Shown in pieces: positions 1 to 7,258 of a stretch of DNA of 64,000 nt. The stretch is from Neolewinella marina. GTDB taxonomy: Bacteria > Bacteroidota > Bacteroidia > Chitinophagales > Saprospiraceae. Made by a program: the position numbers and the translations under genes. The stretch is taken from contig NZ_PDLO01000003.1 in the NCBI RefSeq assembly GCF_002631205.1, positions 62,001 to 126,000 on the forward strand, written 5' to 3'. Position 1 is the first letter of the stretch; the number at the start of each line of letters is the position of its first letter. The notes beneath the pieces were generated by a model. The model was not told the DNA's origin and searched no databases. It was given only the letters and a program-made list of their open reading frames with translations.

Positions 1-73
1 CGTCAACGGGGGATTGGGCGCTCAGCGGAAGGGCTGCCAGGAGGAGGAAACCGAAGAAAATACAATGTCGCAT
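1..73 (-). CDS. Secreted protein, N-terminal fragment
   Basis: Only the first 24 codons lie in the window; the gene runs leftward off the edge. The start is ATG at 73-71. The peptide begins MRHCIFFGFLLLAALPLSAQ, a textbook Sec signal peptide: short basic start, leucine-rich core, and an A-Q junction typical of Bacteroidota signal peptidase I sites. Nothing of the mature protein is visible beyond SPVD, so no function can be given. It is divergent from xseB. Confidence 0.6.
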   Translation of the reverse strand, partial: MRHCIFFGFLLLAALPLSAQSPVD

Positions 74-163
74 AGTGGGGTTTGCTTTTCTTAGGGAACG
101 CGAGACAAGGCGGGTGATGTTCTTTTCCCGCGGGTGGCCCTACATTCGCGGAAATTGTCCGCA

Positions 164-349
164 ATGAATTACACCGAAGCCCAGGCGGAACTGGAAAAGA
201 TACTTTCCGAGCTGCAGGAAGTACCGGCCGACATCGACCAGCTGCACCTCCGCGTAGCGCGGGCGGAGCAGCTCATCGCCCTGTGCCGCGCCAAACTGCG
301 GGGTGCCGAGGAAGAAGTGAACCGGCTGCGGCAGACCAGCGAAGAATAA
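164..349 (+). CDS. xseB: Exodeoxyribonuclease VII small subunit
   Basis: Sixty-one residues, the usual size for XseB, which binds the large subunit XseA to form exonuclease VII, a cytoplasmic single-strand-specific nuclease used in repair. The sequence opens MNYTEAQAELEKILSELQ and is almost entirely helical with heptad-like leucines, as expected for the two-helix XseB fold. An upstream in-frame GTG at 134 would add ten residues unlike the family, so ATG 164 is chosen. A -7-like TACATTCG lies at 141-148. xseA is not adjacent downstream. The next gene, an SDR oxidoreductase, starts 4 nt after the stop, so the two are probably co-transcribed. Confidence 0.85.
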   Translation: MNYTEAQAELEKILSELQEVPADIDQLHLRVARAEQLIALCRAKLRGAEEEVNRLRQTSEE

Positions 350-353
350 CCCC

Positions 354-1187
354 ATGGAAAAAACCGTCCTCATCACCGGCGCCACCGGTGGAATCGGCCT
401 GGAAACGGCCCGCGCCCTGGCCGCCAGGGGCTTTCACGTACTGCTGCACGGTCGCACCCTGGAGAAGGCGCGGTTGGCCGCATCGGGCATCACCGGCGGG
501 CGGGTGAGTCCCGTACACGCCGACCTAAGCAGTCAGGAAGAAATCCGTGACCTGGCCGACCGCGTACGCGTGAACCACCCCCGTCTCGACGTCCTCATCA
601 ACAACGCCGGCGTCTGGAACTCCGAGCAACTGCTGACGGCCGAAGGGGTAGAGCAAACCTTCGCCGTGAACCACCTGGCCTACTTCCTGCTCACGGGGTT
701 GCTGCGGGACCACCTGCAACCGGACGGCCGCATCATCTGTGTGGCCAGCGACAGCCACCGGCAGGTGAAGGGCATACAGTTCGACGACCTGAACCTCGAC
801 AACAACTACCACGGCCTGCGCAGCTACGCCCAGAGCAAGCTGGCCAACGTGCTGTTCTGCTACGAGTACGACCGCCGCAAGCGCGACAGCACCACCATCT
901 GTGCCGTACAGCCCGGTCTGGTGCAGACCGACATCGGGTTGAAGGGGAATACCTGGCTGCACCGCCTGGCCTGGCGGGTACGTCGGCGCATGAAGGGCAA
1001 CAAATCAGCGGAGGAAGGGGCCGCCACCAGCATTTTTTTAGCCTCCGTAGCTGACAATCCGCCGAGCGGGCTGTACTGGGACGACCAGTTCCCCAAGCGG
1101 TCGTTCTCCAGCAGCTACGACGAGGAGCAGGCCCGCCGGCTTTGGGAGCTCAGTGAAAAACTTACGGGTTTCCGTTACTCCTTCTGA
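354..1187 (+). CDS. SDR family oxidoreductase (retinol-dehydrogenase-like)
   Basis: A 277-residue classical short-chain dehydrogenase/reductase. It shows the Rossmann glycine motif TGATGGIG near residue 8, the structural NNAG motif near residue 83, and a catalytic YAQSK (Tyr and Lys) near residue 160. The C-terminal third has the substrate-loop layout of retinol dehydrogenase/WW-domain oxidoreductase relatives. It uses NAD(P)H for carbonyl/alcohol conversion; the substrate cannot be read from sequence. It starts 4 nt after xseB and ends one base before the stop of an oppositely oriented SDR gene, so the two SDR genes are convergent. Confidence 0.85.
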   Translation: MEKTVLITGATGGIGLETARALAARGFHVLLHGRTLEKARLAASGITGGRVSPVHADLSSQEEIRDLADRVRVNHPRLDVLINNAGVWNSEQLLTAEGVEQTFAVNHLAYFLLTGLLRDHLQPDGRIICVASDSHRQVKGIQFDDLNLDNNYHGLRSYAQSKLANVLFCYEYDRRKRDSTTICAVQPGLVQTDIGLKGNTWLHRLAWRVRRRMKGNKSAEEGAATSIFLASVADNPPSGLYWDDQFPKRSFSSSYDEEQARRLWELSEKLTGFRYSF

Positions 1188-1188
1188 G

Positions 1189-2040
1189 TCAGTTGGCCAG
1201 GTTCCGGGCCTTGGACGGGGTGCCGACGGCGGGCGGGGTGTCGCGGTAACGGCTGAACAGCTTTTCCAGAATGCGCATGCGCAGGGGGCGGGGGGTGATG
1301 TAACTCGTGGCGATAATGGCCCGTACCAGCCATCCGGGTACGATCACGGCCTTGCCGGTCAGCATGCCGTTCACGGCGGCGGGGGCGATGTCCTCGGGCA
1401 GGGCTACCAGCAGGCGCCCGCGCCGCCCCTGCGCTTCAAGCCGCCGCAATCCGTCCTCGTTGGTGATGATGGGGCCCGGGCAGAGCACGGACACGCTCAC
1501 GCCGTGATAGCGAAACTCTTCGCGCAATGCCAAAGAGAAATTATAGACGAAGGCTTTCGTCCCGGTGTACACCGTCTTGTAGGGCAGGGGAAGGGTAGCC
1601 TCCATGCTGCTGATGTTCAGGATGCCACCGCGACAGGCCCGCAGGTGGGGCAGCAAGCGATAGGTGAGCTCAACCATTACCTGGTTGTTGAGTAACAGCA
1701 TGTTACGGTACTCCGTCCAATCCGTATTCTCGAACAGGCCGCCGCGGCCGAAGCCGGCGTTGTTCACCAGGTAGTTGATGGTCAGGGATTCGGCTTGCAG
1801 CCACTCGAAGAGGCGGTCGATGGCTCCGGGCTGGATCAGGTCGAGGCCGATCGCCCGCACGTTGGCACCGGGAAAAGCGGAGAGCTCCTTTTGGGCCAGG
1901 TCCAGGTGGTGGTCCGGCAGCCCCACGGCGGCTACTCCCATTCCCTGTCGCAGACACTCCTTGGCCAGGGCGAGACCGATTCCATGGGTAGCACCGGTAA
2001 TCAGAACCCACTCTGCAGGCTGGGGGGGAGAGATACGCAT
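1189..2040 (-). CDS. SDR family NAD(P)-dependent oxidoreductase (DltE/YqjQ-like)
   Basis: 283 residues with TGATHGIG at about 16-23, NNAGFG near residue 91 and catalytic YTGTK near 158. The order of motifs and the C-terminal segment with PxIIT resemble the DltE/short-chain acyl-reductase branch of SDRs rather than the RDH type of its neighbour, so it is not a recent duplicate. The substrate is unknown. The start ATG (2040-2038) lies 4 nt downstream of a perfect -7 box, TACCTTTG, read on the minus strand, so the transcript is probably leaderless or nearly so. The gene ends convergently against the other SDR gene. Confidence 0.82.
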   Translation of the reverse strand: MRISPPQPAEWVLITGATHGIGLALAKECLRQGMGVAAVGLPDHHLDLAQKELSAFPGANVRAIGLDLIQPGAIDRLFEWLQAESLTINYLVNNAGFGRGGLFENTDWTEYRNMLLLNNQVMVELTYRLLPHLRACRGGILNISSMEATLPLPYKTVYTGTKAFVYNFSLALREEFRYHGVSVSVLCPGPIITNEDGLRRLEAQGRRGRLLVALPEDIAPAAVNGMLTGKAVIVPGWLVRAIIATSYITPRPLRMRILEKLFSRYRDTPPAVGTPSKARNLAN

Positions 2041-2052
2041 GGAACAAAGGTA
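2041..2052 (-). promoter_or_regulatory. -7 promoter box of the minus-strand SDR gene
   Basis: Read on the minus strand, bases 2052-2045 are TACCTTTG, a full match to the Bacteroidota TAnnTTTG element. Four bases (TTCC) separate it from the ATG. With transcription starting a few bases after the box, the mRNA would begin at or next to the start codon. Confidence 0.55.
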
Positions 2053-2086
2053 ACGGAATACGGGGGTTGGCGCGACCGCTCCGCGA

Positions 2087-2908
2087 TCAACCCTGGGCTA
2101 CCTCCGGTTCGGGGGCCAACACCTTGATGGCGCGCCGCAGAAAGCCGGGGATGACCGTGTCGTGGGTGTGGGAAATCTTGGCCGGGTCGCTGAGGTCGGC
2201 CATCAGGCTGATCCACTTGTCGCGGCCGTGCTCGGCGATTACCTCCGCCTTGATTTCCGGGCGGCTGAAGTGCTCCAGCATACCGTCGGCGTCCGCCTCG
2301 GGGTGGAACTGGGTACCCACGATTTCCGGGGTCCAACGGATGGCCATGGTGGCACGCTCCAGGTCCACGTGGGGGCGGTCCTTCTCAATGGCCAGGATGG
2401 TAGCTCCTAATTCCGTCATCCGGTCCTCGTCGGGCTGGATCACCTGAAAGCGGCGGAAGTCCGCGGCGGTGAATGGGTCGTCCAGGCCAATGAATACCGG
2501 ATCGTCGACGCCCTCCTCCGTAACGTGCATGGGGAAGGTGCCAAAGCTCAGGCTGCGGCGGGCGGTTACTTCGGCCATGCCGAGGTGGTGGACCGCCATC
2601 TGGAAGCTGTGGCAGATGAAGAAGACGAATTTCTTCCGGTCATGGGTAGCGTTGTACGCCAGGACGGAATCCAGCCACTGTCCCCAGAGGTCTTCCCAGA
2701 CGCCGTCGCCTTCGCGCGGGTCGCCGGGGCCGCCGGAGCTGATGTAAATGTCGAAGTCCAGGTTGGGCAGCCGGTGTTCGGCACGGACGTCGAACACCTC
2801 GTATTCGACGCTGTCGGAGAATTGTTCCACGATCTCACGGATGCACCGCATGCCCTGGTTGGGGATGCCGTTGTACATGTCGAGAATCGCAAGGCGGAGG
2901 ACACTCAT
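2087..2908 (-). CDS. Stand-alone class I glutamine amidotransferase-like protein
   Basis: 273 residues from ATG 2908; an upstream extension to 2950 lacks family resemblance. The class I GATase fold is visible: oxyanion strand SSGGPGDP at 57-64, nucleophile elbow FFICHSFQ with Cys99, and catalytic His202/Glu204 in QFHPEAD. The usual elbow is G-x-C-x-G-x-Q; here the second glycine is replaced (C-H-S-F-Q). These enzymes take ammonia from glutamine for a partner synthetase, or act as gamma-glutamyl peptidases; no synthetase domain or partner gene is present. It diverges from dps across a 168-bp spacer that holds a palindrome at 2932-2952. Confidence 0.75.
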   Translation of the reverse strand: MSVLRLAILDMYNGIPNQGMRCIREIVEQFSDSVEYEVFDVRAEHRLPNLDFDIYISSGGPGDPREGDGVWEDLWGQWLDSVLAYNATHDRKKFVFFICHSFQMAVHHLGMAEVTARRSLSFGTFPMHVTEEGVDDPVFIGLDDPFTAADFRRFQVIQPDEDRMTELGATILAIEKDRPHVDLERATMAIRWTPEIVGTQFHPEADADGMLEHFSRPEIKAEVIAEHGRDKWISLMADLSDPAKISHTHDTVIPGFLRRAIKVLAPEPEVAQG

Positions 2909-2931
2909 GTTTCTTGGGGTTTTACTCCTAA

Positions 2932-2952
2932 CGTTGGTTAGACGAACCAACG
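2932..2952. promoter_or_regulatory. Palindrome between divergent amidotransferase and dps genes
   Basis: cgttggtt (2932-2939) and aaccaacg (2945-2952) form a perfect 8-bp inverted repeat with a 5-bp centre, in the spacer between two divergently read genes. Size and symmetry fit a dimeric repressor operator. No T-run follows it, so it is not a terminator. The regulator is unknown. Confidence 0.4.
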
Positions 2953-3076
2953 CGTGAAAGGTAAGCCGGAACAGCCGGAAGTTAAGGGGTATGTCCGTGA
3001 TCGGACGGCAACGGCCGGCACAGAAATCCTGAACATCAAAAGGGGGCCGCCGTTGGGGAGGGTAAACAACCCTTTA

Positions 3077-3676
3077 ATGGAAAAGATCAGAGATCACAAA
3101 GAATACGAAGGCAACCCCGTAGGGCTAAGCGAGAAAACCTGCTCCGTCATGCGGGAGCACCTGGACCGCCACCTGGCCGCCCTCTGGATACAGTACTTCC
3201 AGTACCACAAGCACCACTGGCTGGTGGAAGGCCCCCAGTTCCGGGACCTTCACCTCTTCCTGGAGGAGAACTACACCGAGATCCACGAGCAGGCCGACGC
3301 GGTGGCAGAGCGCATTACCCTGCTGGGCTACGACCCCACCACCCGGATGGAGAACTACGTCAAGCTGTCCTACATCGAGCAGGAGCCCGAAGGCGTCTTC
3401 CGCATCCGCGACGGGGTAGAGGCGGATATGAACAACGAGCGGCGGATGGCCGAGGAGTTCCGCAAGTCCATTCAGAAAGCCTTCGAGCTGGGCGACTACG
3501 GTACCAAGTCTCTGCTGGAAGAATTCCTCGTGCGGATCGAAGACCGGGCCCACCACTGCGAGCACTTCCTGGGAGAAGACAGCCTGTCCGTAGGCTACCT
3601 TCACAGCGAAAAGGATGCTGAAAAGAAGGAAGCGTCCAACAAGAAAAAGACCTCGAGCAAGAAGAAAAAGGGCTGA
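3077..3676 (+). CDS. dps: Dps/ferritin-like DNA-protection protein
   Basis: 199 residues from ATG 3077; the frame is open upstream but that part is not Dps-like. Dps forms cytoplasmic 12-mers that oxidise Fe(II) with peroxide, store iron and shield DNA. The ferroxidase signature is present: histidines in YHKHHWLVEGPQF followed by acidic residues in RDLHLFLEENYTEIHEQAD. The domain ends with the characteristic ARRHHxxE-like helix (EDRAHHCEHFLGE). A lysine-rich C-terminal tail (about 20 residues of K, E, S) follows; in other Dps proteins such tails bind DNA. It has its own strong terminator at 3701-3739, so it is probably monocistronic. Confidence 0.85.
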   Translation: MEKIRDHKEYEGNPVGLSEKTCSVMREHLDRHLAALWIQYFQYHKHHWLVEGPQFRDLHLFLEENYTEIHEQADAVAERITLLGYDPTTRMENYVKLSYIEQEPEGVFRIRDGVEADMNNERRMAEEFRKSIQKAFELGDYGTKSLLEEFLVRIEDRAHHCEHFLGEDSLSVGYLHSEKDAEKKEASNKKKTSSKKKKG

Positions 3677-3700
3677 TTTACCGCCGCAACCGAAACGTAT

Positions 3701-3739
3701 CCGCCGTCGCCAGTATAACTGGTGGCGGCGGTTGTTTTT
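3701..3739 (+). terminator. Intrinsic terminator of dps
   Basis: A 14-bp stem (3701-3714 with 3718-3731, two G-U pairs, 3-nt loop ata) is followed by ttgttttt. It lies 25 nt after the dps stop and its T-run runs into the last codons of the convergent yjjG gene. Confidence 0.8.
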
Positions 3740-4415
3740 AAAGCACCTCCAGCAGTTCCGTGATCTTGCGGATCCGGTAGGTTTCCCCCAGCCGGGAATG
3801 GTTGGCTGCACCGGGGCGCCGCAGCCAGCAGGCGTCGTAGCCAAAGTTCAGGGCGCCGCGAACGTCGGCGTTGGGGTTGTCGCCGATGACCAGTACGCGC
3901 CGGGGGTCGGGTGATCCCATTTCACCGTGGGCGTGGGCGAAGAACGCCTTGTCGGGCTTGGCCACCCCGAGTTCATCCGAGATCGCGATAAAATTGAAGT
4001 AGGGTGCGATGCCGGTATTCTGCAGCCGGGGGCGCTGTACCTCCTTCAGCCCGTTGGTGATCAGGCCCAGGCGGTAGTGCCCCTTTACCTGGTCGAGTAC
4101 TTCCCGGGCCCCTTCCAGCAGGTGGTGGCTGGCCGCCAGGTAGTTGCGGTAGCTCAGTGATAGCTCTTCGGCGGGGTGGTCGTGGCGGTAATGCTCCAGC
4201 AGCCGCTGGAAGCGGATGTCGCGCAATTGCTCCTTGGGCAGCCGCCCCTGCTCGAAATCGTCCCAGGCGGCGCGGTTGATGAGGCGGTAGGTGCCCAGCA
4301 CCTCGGCCGACCATTCCAAGTCGCGCTCCAGCAGGGTGCGTTCCAGCGCACTGGCCTCGGCGGCATCAAAATCCCAGATGGTGTTGTCGGCGTCGAAGAG
4401 CAGCCATTCGTACAT
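3738..4415 (-). CDS. yjjG: HAD-family pyrimidine 5'-nucleotidase, YjjG type
   Basis: 225 residues, the normal size for YjjG, which dephosphorylates (non-canonical) pyrimidine nucleoside monophosphates and helps clean the nucleotide pool. HAD motif I is DADNTIWDFD at residues 8-17 (nucleophile and acid/base Asp). An alpha-helical cap follows, then motif II LITNGL, motif III lysine in VAKPDKAFF and motif IV GDNPNADV. The C-terminal WLRRPG is typical of the subfamily. The upstream minus-strand TACCTTGC about 20 nt before the ATG is a plausible -7 box. The end overlaps the T-run of the dps terminator. Confidence 0.85.
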   Translation of the reverse strand: MYEWLLFDADNTIWDFDAAEASALERTLLERDLEWSAEVLGTYRLINRAAWDDFEQGRLPKEQLRDIRFQRLLEHYRHDHPAEELSLSYRNYLAASHHLLEGAREVLDQVKGHYRLGLITNGLKEVQRPRLQNTGIAPYFNFIAISDELGVAKPDKAFFAHAHGEMGSPDPRRVLVIGDNPNADVRGALNFGYDACWLRRPGAANHSRLGETYRIRKITELLEVL

Positions 4416-4543
4416 GGAGGGGGCTTTTGGCGGCGCAAGGTAAGGGATACCAATGTGGGCGCCGTTAACAAGTCATTTACTAGCGGGATGGTGGACATTG
4501 GCGTTGTGCACCTGATATTTGTCCAGAAATAAATCAGATTCGT

Positions 4544-5056
4544 ATGCTTACCCTCCGTTCTTCGCTGTTTGGTGCCGCCGTACTGGCATTCAGTGTTTTC
4601 TCCTGCCAGCAGGGCAACGACGACGTGCGCGACGCCGCCCGTCAGAACATTGAGACCGTCACTCCCGCCGATCCCAATGCCGCCGCTCCCATGCAGCCCA
4701 ACGTAGCCGCTCCCGCCGGCCCCACCACCACCATGGCTTTCGAGGAGTCTTCCTTCAACTTCGGTGAAGTGACCGAAGGGGAGATCATCACCCACACCTA
4801 CAGCTTCACGAACACCGGCAACGAGCCCCTCATCATCACCGACGCCAAGGGCAGCTGCGGATGTACGGTTCCTTCCCGTCCCACCGCTCCCATCGCTCCC
4901 GGCGAAACCGGTGAGATCACTGTTCGCTTCGACTCCAACAACAAGGTTGGACAGCGCAACCAGCGGGTAACCATCACCGCCAACACCACGCCTCCCCAGA
5001 CCGTCATCTCCCTCGACGGTACCGTGGTTGCCGACCCCAACGCCGCTACCCAGTAA
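4544..5056 (+). CDS. DUF1573 lipoprotein
   Basis: 170 residues. A signal peptide with lipobox (AFSVFSC, Cys21) predicts membrane anchoring. A low-complexity linker rich in D, A, P and N (about 22-65) leads to a DUF1573 domain: FNFGEVTEGE, then YSFTNTGNEPLIITDAKGSCGCTVP, then TGEITVRFDSNNKVG. This is an Ig-like beta-sandwich common in Bacteroidota. The two cysteines of the GSCGCTVP motif are conserved in the family. The role is not established. A strong terminator follows directly, so it is probably a single-gene transcript. Confidence 0.85.
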   Translation: MLTLRSSLFGAAVLAFSVFSCQQGNDDVRDAARQNIETVTPADPNAAAPMQPNVAAPAGPTTTMAFEESSFNFGEVTEGEIITHTYSFTNTGNEPLIITDAKGSCGCTVPSRPTAPIAPGETGEITVRFDSNNKVGQRNQRVTITANTTPPQTVISLDGTVVADPNAATQ

Positions 5057-5079
5057 GTAAGGGATCCCTCCCAACGGAA

Positions 5080-5113
5080 AGCTCCGTCCGCCACCGCGGG
5101 CGGAGCTTTTTTT
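5080..5113 (+). terminator. Intrinsic terminator after DUF1573 gene
   Basis: A 12-bp stem (agctccgtccgc 5080-5091 with gcgggcggagct 5096-5107, one G-U pair, loop cacc) is followed by ttttttt. It ends before the phosphatase gene at 5162. Confidence 0.9.
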
Positions 5114-5161
5114 ATGCATTATGGGCAGAAAAACTACTTTTGGCCCTCCCTAAAGAACCCG

Positions 5162-5857
5162 ATGCCCCGCAGAGTAGCCATTTCCGATATTCACGGCTGT
5201 GCCCGCACCTTTGAGGCGCTGCTGGACCGGATCAGTCTCGGCACCACCGACGACCTGTACCTCCTGGGCGATTTCGTGGACCGCGGGCCGCGCAGCGCCC
5301 AGGTGCTGGATATGATTTTGCGCCTCCAGGCGGAGGGCTACCGCATCCACCCCCTGCGCGGGAATCACGACCAGTATATGCTCGACGCCATTCTGGTGGG
5401 GGACAAGCGGTCGCGCGCATCCTGGCGAAACGCCGGAGCGGCCTCCACCAAATCGAGCTACATCCAGCCCGGTAACCCCGAAGGGCGCATCGATCCCCAG
5501 CACATCGCCTGGCTGAACCAGCTGCCCTATTACTACCTGCTGGACGATTACATCCTGGTCCACGCCGGACTCAACTTCCGCCGCAAGAACCCCCTGAAGG
5601 GGAAAAAGGCGATGCTGAACCGCCGCAACTGGTACCGCCACATCGACTACGACTGGCTGGGCGACCGCAAGATCGTCCACGGTCATACCCCCCTGACCCG
5701 CCAACAGGTCGAGGCCCAGGCCCACCCCCGGCGGCGGGCGTATCCGGTCTTCGACATCGACGCCGGATGTTTCCACACCAAGCCCGGCATGGGCCACCTC
5801 TGCGCCCTCAACCTTGACGACCGTACCTTTACCTTCGTACCCAATCTGGACCGATGA
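5162..5857 (+). CDS. PPP-family serine/threonine-type metallophosphatase
   Basis: 231 residues from ATG 5162; the in-frame start at 5114 lies inside the previous terminator. All PPP metal motifs are present: SDIHGC (D-x-H), GDFVDRGP (GDxVDRG), RGNHDQ (GNHD), a histidine in VHAGLNF and another in VHGHTPL. This is the bacterial PrpA/PrpE-like or ApaH-related calcineurin group, acting on phosphoproteins or nucleoside polyphosphates; the substrate is not determined. Its stop overlaps the arfB start (ATGA), indicating translational coupling. Confidence 0.87.
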   Translation: MPRRVAISDIHGCARTFEALLDRISLGTTDDLYLLGDFVDRGPRSAQVLDMILRLQAEGYRIHPLRGNHDQYMLDAILVGDKRSRASWRNAGAASTKSSYIQPGNPEGRIDPQHIAWLNQLPYYYLLDDYILVHAGLNFRRKNPLKGKKAMLNRRNWYRHIDYDWLGDRKIVHGHTPLTRQQVEAQAHPRRRAYPVFDIDAGCFHTKPGMGHLCALNLDDRTFTFVPNLDR

Positions 5858-6255
5858 ACTGGGAGGTAATTGAACGGGAGCTGGAAATGCGCACTTCCCG
5901 TTCCAGCGGGGCCGGCGGCCAGCACGTCAACAAGACGGAAAGCCGGGTGGAACTGCTGCTGGACGTAGAGGCTAGCCAGGGACTGAGTCGCCGGGAACGC
6001 GACAACATCCGCTTCCACCTGGGGAACCGCCTCGACGGCCGGGGCAGGCTGTCGGTCACGGATCAGAGCGACCGCTCCCAGCACACCAACCGCAAGCGCG
6101 CCCTCGAGGACCTGAAGCGGTTGCTGGAGCGCGGTATCCGCAATCCCCCGAAGAAACGCAAGGCCGGCTCCTTTAAAGCCAACAGCCGCAAGCGGCTGGA
6201 GCGGAAGAAGCGGCGGGGGGAAATCAAGGCCGGCCGGGGGAAGATCGATTACTGA
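5854..6255 (+). CDS. arfB: Alternative ribosome-rescue peptidyl-tRNA hydrolase ArfB
   Basis: 133 residues with the class I release-factor domain: RTSRSSGAGGQHVNKTESRV contains the catalytic GGQ that hydrolyses peptidyl-tRNA on stalled ribosomes. The basic C-terminal tail (KKRKAGSFKANSRKRLERKK and beyond) is the part that enters the empty mRNA channel. There is no stop-codon recognition domain, which separates it from RF1/RF2. It overlaps the phosphatase gene by 4 nt (ATGA) and ends convergently 17 nt from nusB. Confidence 0.93.
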   Translation: MNWEVIERELEMRTSRSSGAGGQHVNKTESRVELLLDVEASQGLSRRERDNIRFHLGNRLDGRGRLSVTDQSDRSQHTNRKRALEDLKRLLERGIRNPPKKRKAGSFKANSRKRLERKKRRGEIKAGRGKIDY

Positions 6256-6272
6256 ACGTAGGGGGCGCCAGG

Positions 6273-7184
6273 CTAGCGCACCAGGCCTTCCTCACGCAGT
6301 TCCTTCAGTAGCTTGTCGAGCACGCCATTGAGGAAGTCCTTGCTCTTGTCGGTGCTGTACAGCTTCGAGATGTCCAGGTACTCATTCAGGGTGACCTGGG
6401 GCGGAATGTTGTCGAACTCCAGGAATTCCGCGATGGCCATCTTGAGGAGGATCATGTCGATGATGGCTACCCGCTCGGCGTCCCAGTTCTGGAGTACCGA
6501 CTTGATACGGGTAAGCAACTGGTCGTTGGCGTCCACTACGAAGGTGAGGAGTACCTCGCCGAATTCGCTGACGGACTCCGAGGTCGACTCGTACTCCTGG
6601 TAGAAGTCATCGCCGGCCGGCAGGGCCTTGATGGTCTTTTTCATGGCGCCCACCACGAGGCTCTTGTCTTCGGTCCAGAGGGGGAAGTGGTCCTCCACCA
6701 TGGTCAGGAAGAGTTCCTCTCCCTGCAGCCACTTGTAGAGGGCGAGCAGCACCTTGGTGGTGTCGGCGGGGGAGGGCTCCTCCTGGGCCGCGTAGGCGGC
6801 GTAGGCCTCGGTGCCCAGGAAGTCGCGGTAGAGTTGCTTGATCTGATCGGCGTCGATCAGGGTTCGGGTATTGTAGCGGTCGTAAAGCCGGCTGAGTTCC
6901 TTGTTGTTGCTGAGGGACTGCACGGCCGGATTTGTGGCCAGGGTGGCGCGGAAGGCCTTGTCCTCGGCGCTGGGGCGGAACTTGGCGTTCCGGGTAGCCA
7001 GGTCCTGTTTGGCGTACTCGCAGCAGCGCTGAAGGATCAGCAGGTTTTGCAGGTACAGCTCGAAGGAGCGCTTCACCATCAGGGTGTAGTGGCTGCGGAT
7101 CGCGCGGAGGTCATGGCGTTCCTGCCGCTGGGCGGCGTAAAGGACCTGCATGATCTTGATGCGAACGTTGCGGCGACTCAGCAT
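6273..7184 (-). CDS. nusB: Transcription antitermination factor NusB
   Basis: 303 residues, the long form seen in Bacteroidota (proteobacterial NusB is about 140). It opens MLSRRNVRIKIMQVLYAAQ, the family start, and the C-terminal half has the canonical NusB helical core ending EYLDISKLYSTDKSKDFLNGVLDKL. NusB binds boxA RNA with S10 to support rRNA transcription. The N-terminal 140 residues form an extra helical region. A -7-like TTGCTTTG occurs on the minus strand about 40 nt upstream. It lies downstream of the DoxX-like gene with a 74-bp gap, so read-through is possible. Confidence 0.92.
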   Translation of the reverse strand: MLSRRNVRIKIMQVLYAAQRQERHDLRAIRSHYTLMVKRSFELYLQNLLILQRCCEYAKQDLATRNAKFRPSAEDKAFRATLATNPAVQSLSNNKELSRLYDRYNTRTLIDADQIKQLYRDFLGTEAYAAYAAQEEPSPADTTKVLLALYKWLQGEELFLTMVEDHFPLWTEDKSLVVGAMKKTIKALPAGDDFYQEYESTSESVSEFGEVLLTFVVDANDQLLTRIKSVLQNWDAERVAIIDMILLKMAIAEFLEFDNIPPQVTLNEYLDISKLYSTDKSKDFLNGVLDKLLKELREEGLVR

Positions 7185-7258
7185 ATCGGTTTCCGGTTTT
7201 CAAAGCGCAGCGGGCGGAACTGCCCCCTTCGCCCCGCAAAGCAACGAAAAAAGCCGGA

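Noticed and set aside
2954-3076. 41-residue N-terminal extension of Dps
   Set aside because: It has no Dps-family resemblance; ATG 3077 gives the usual length.
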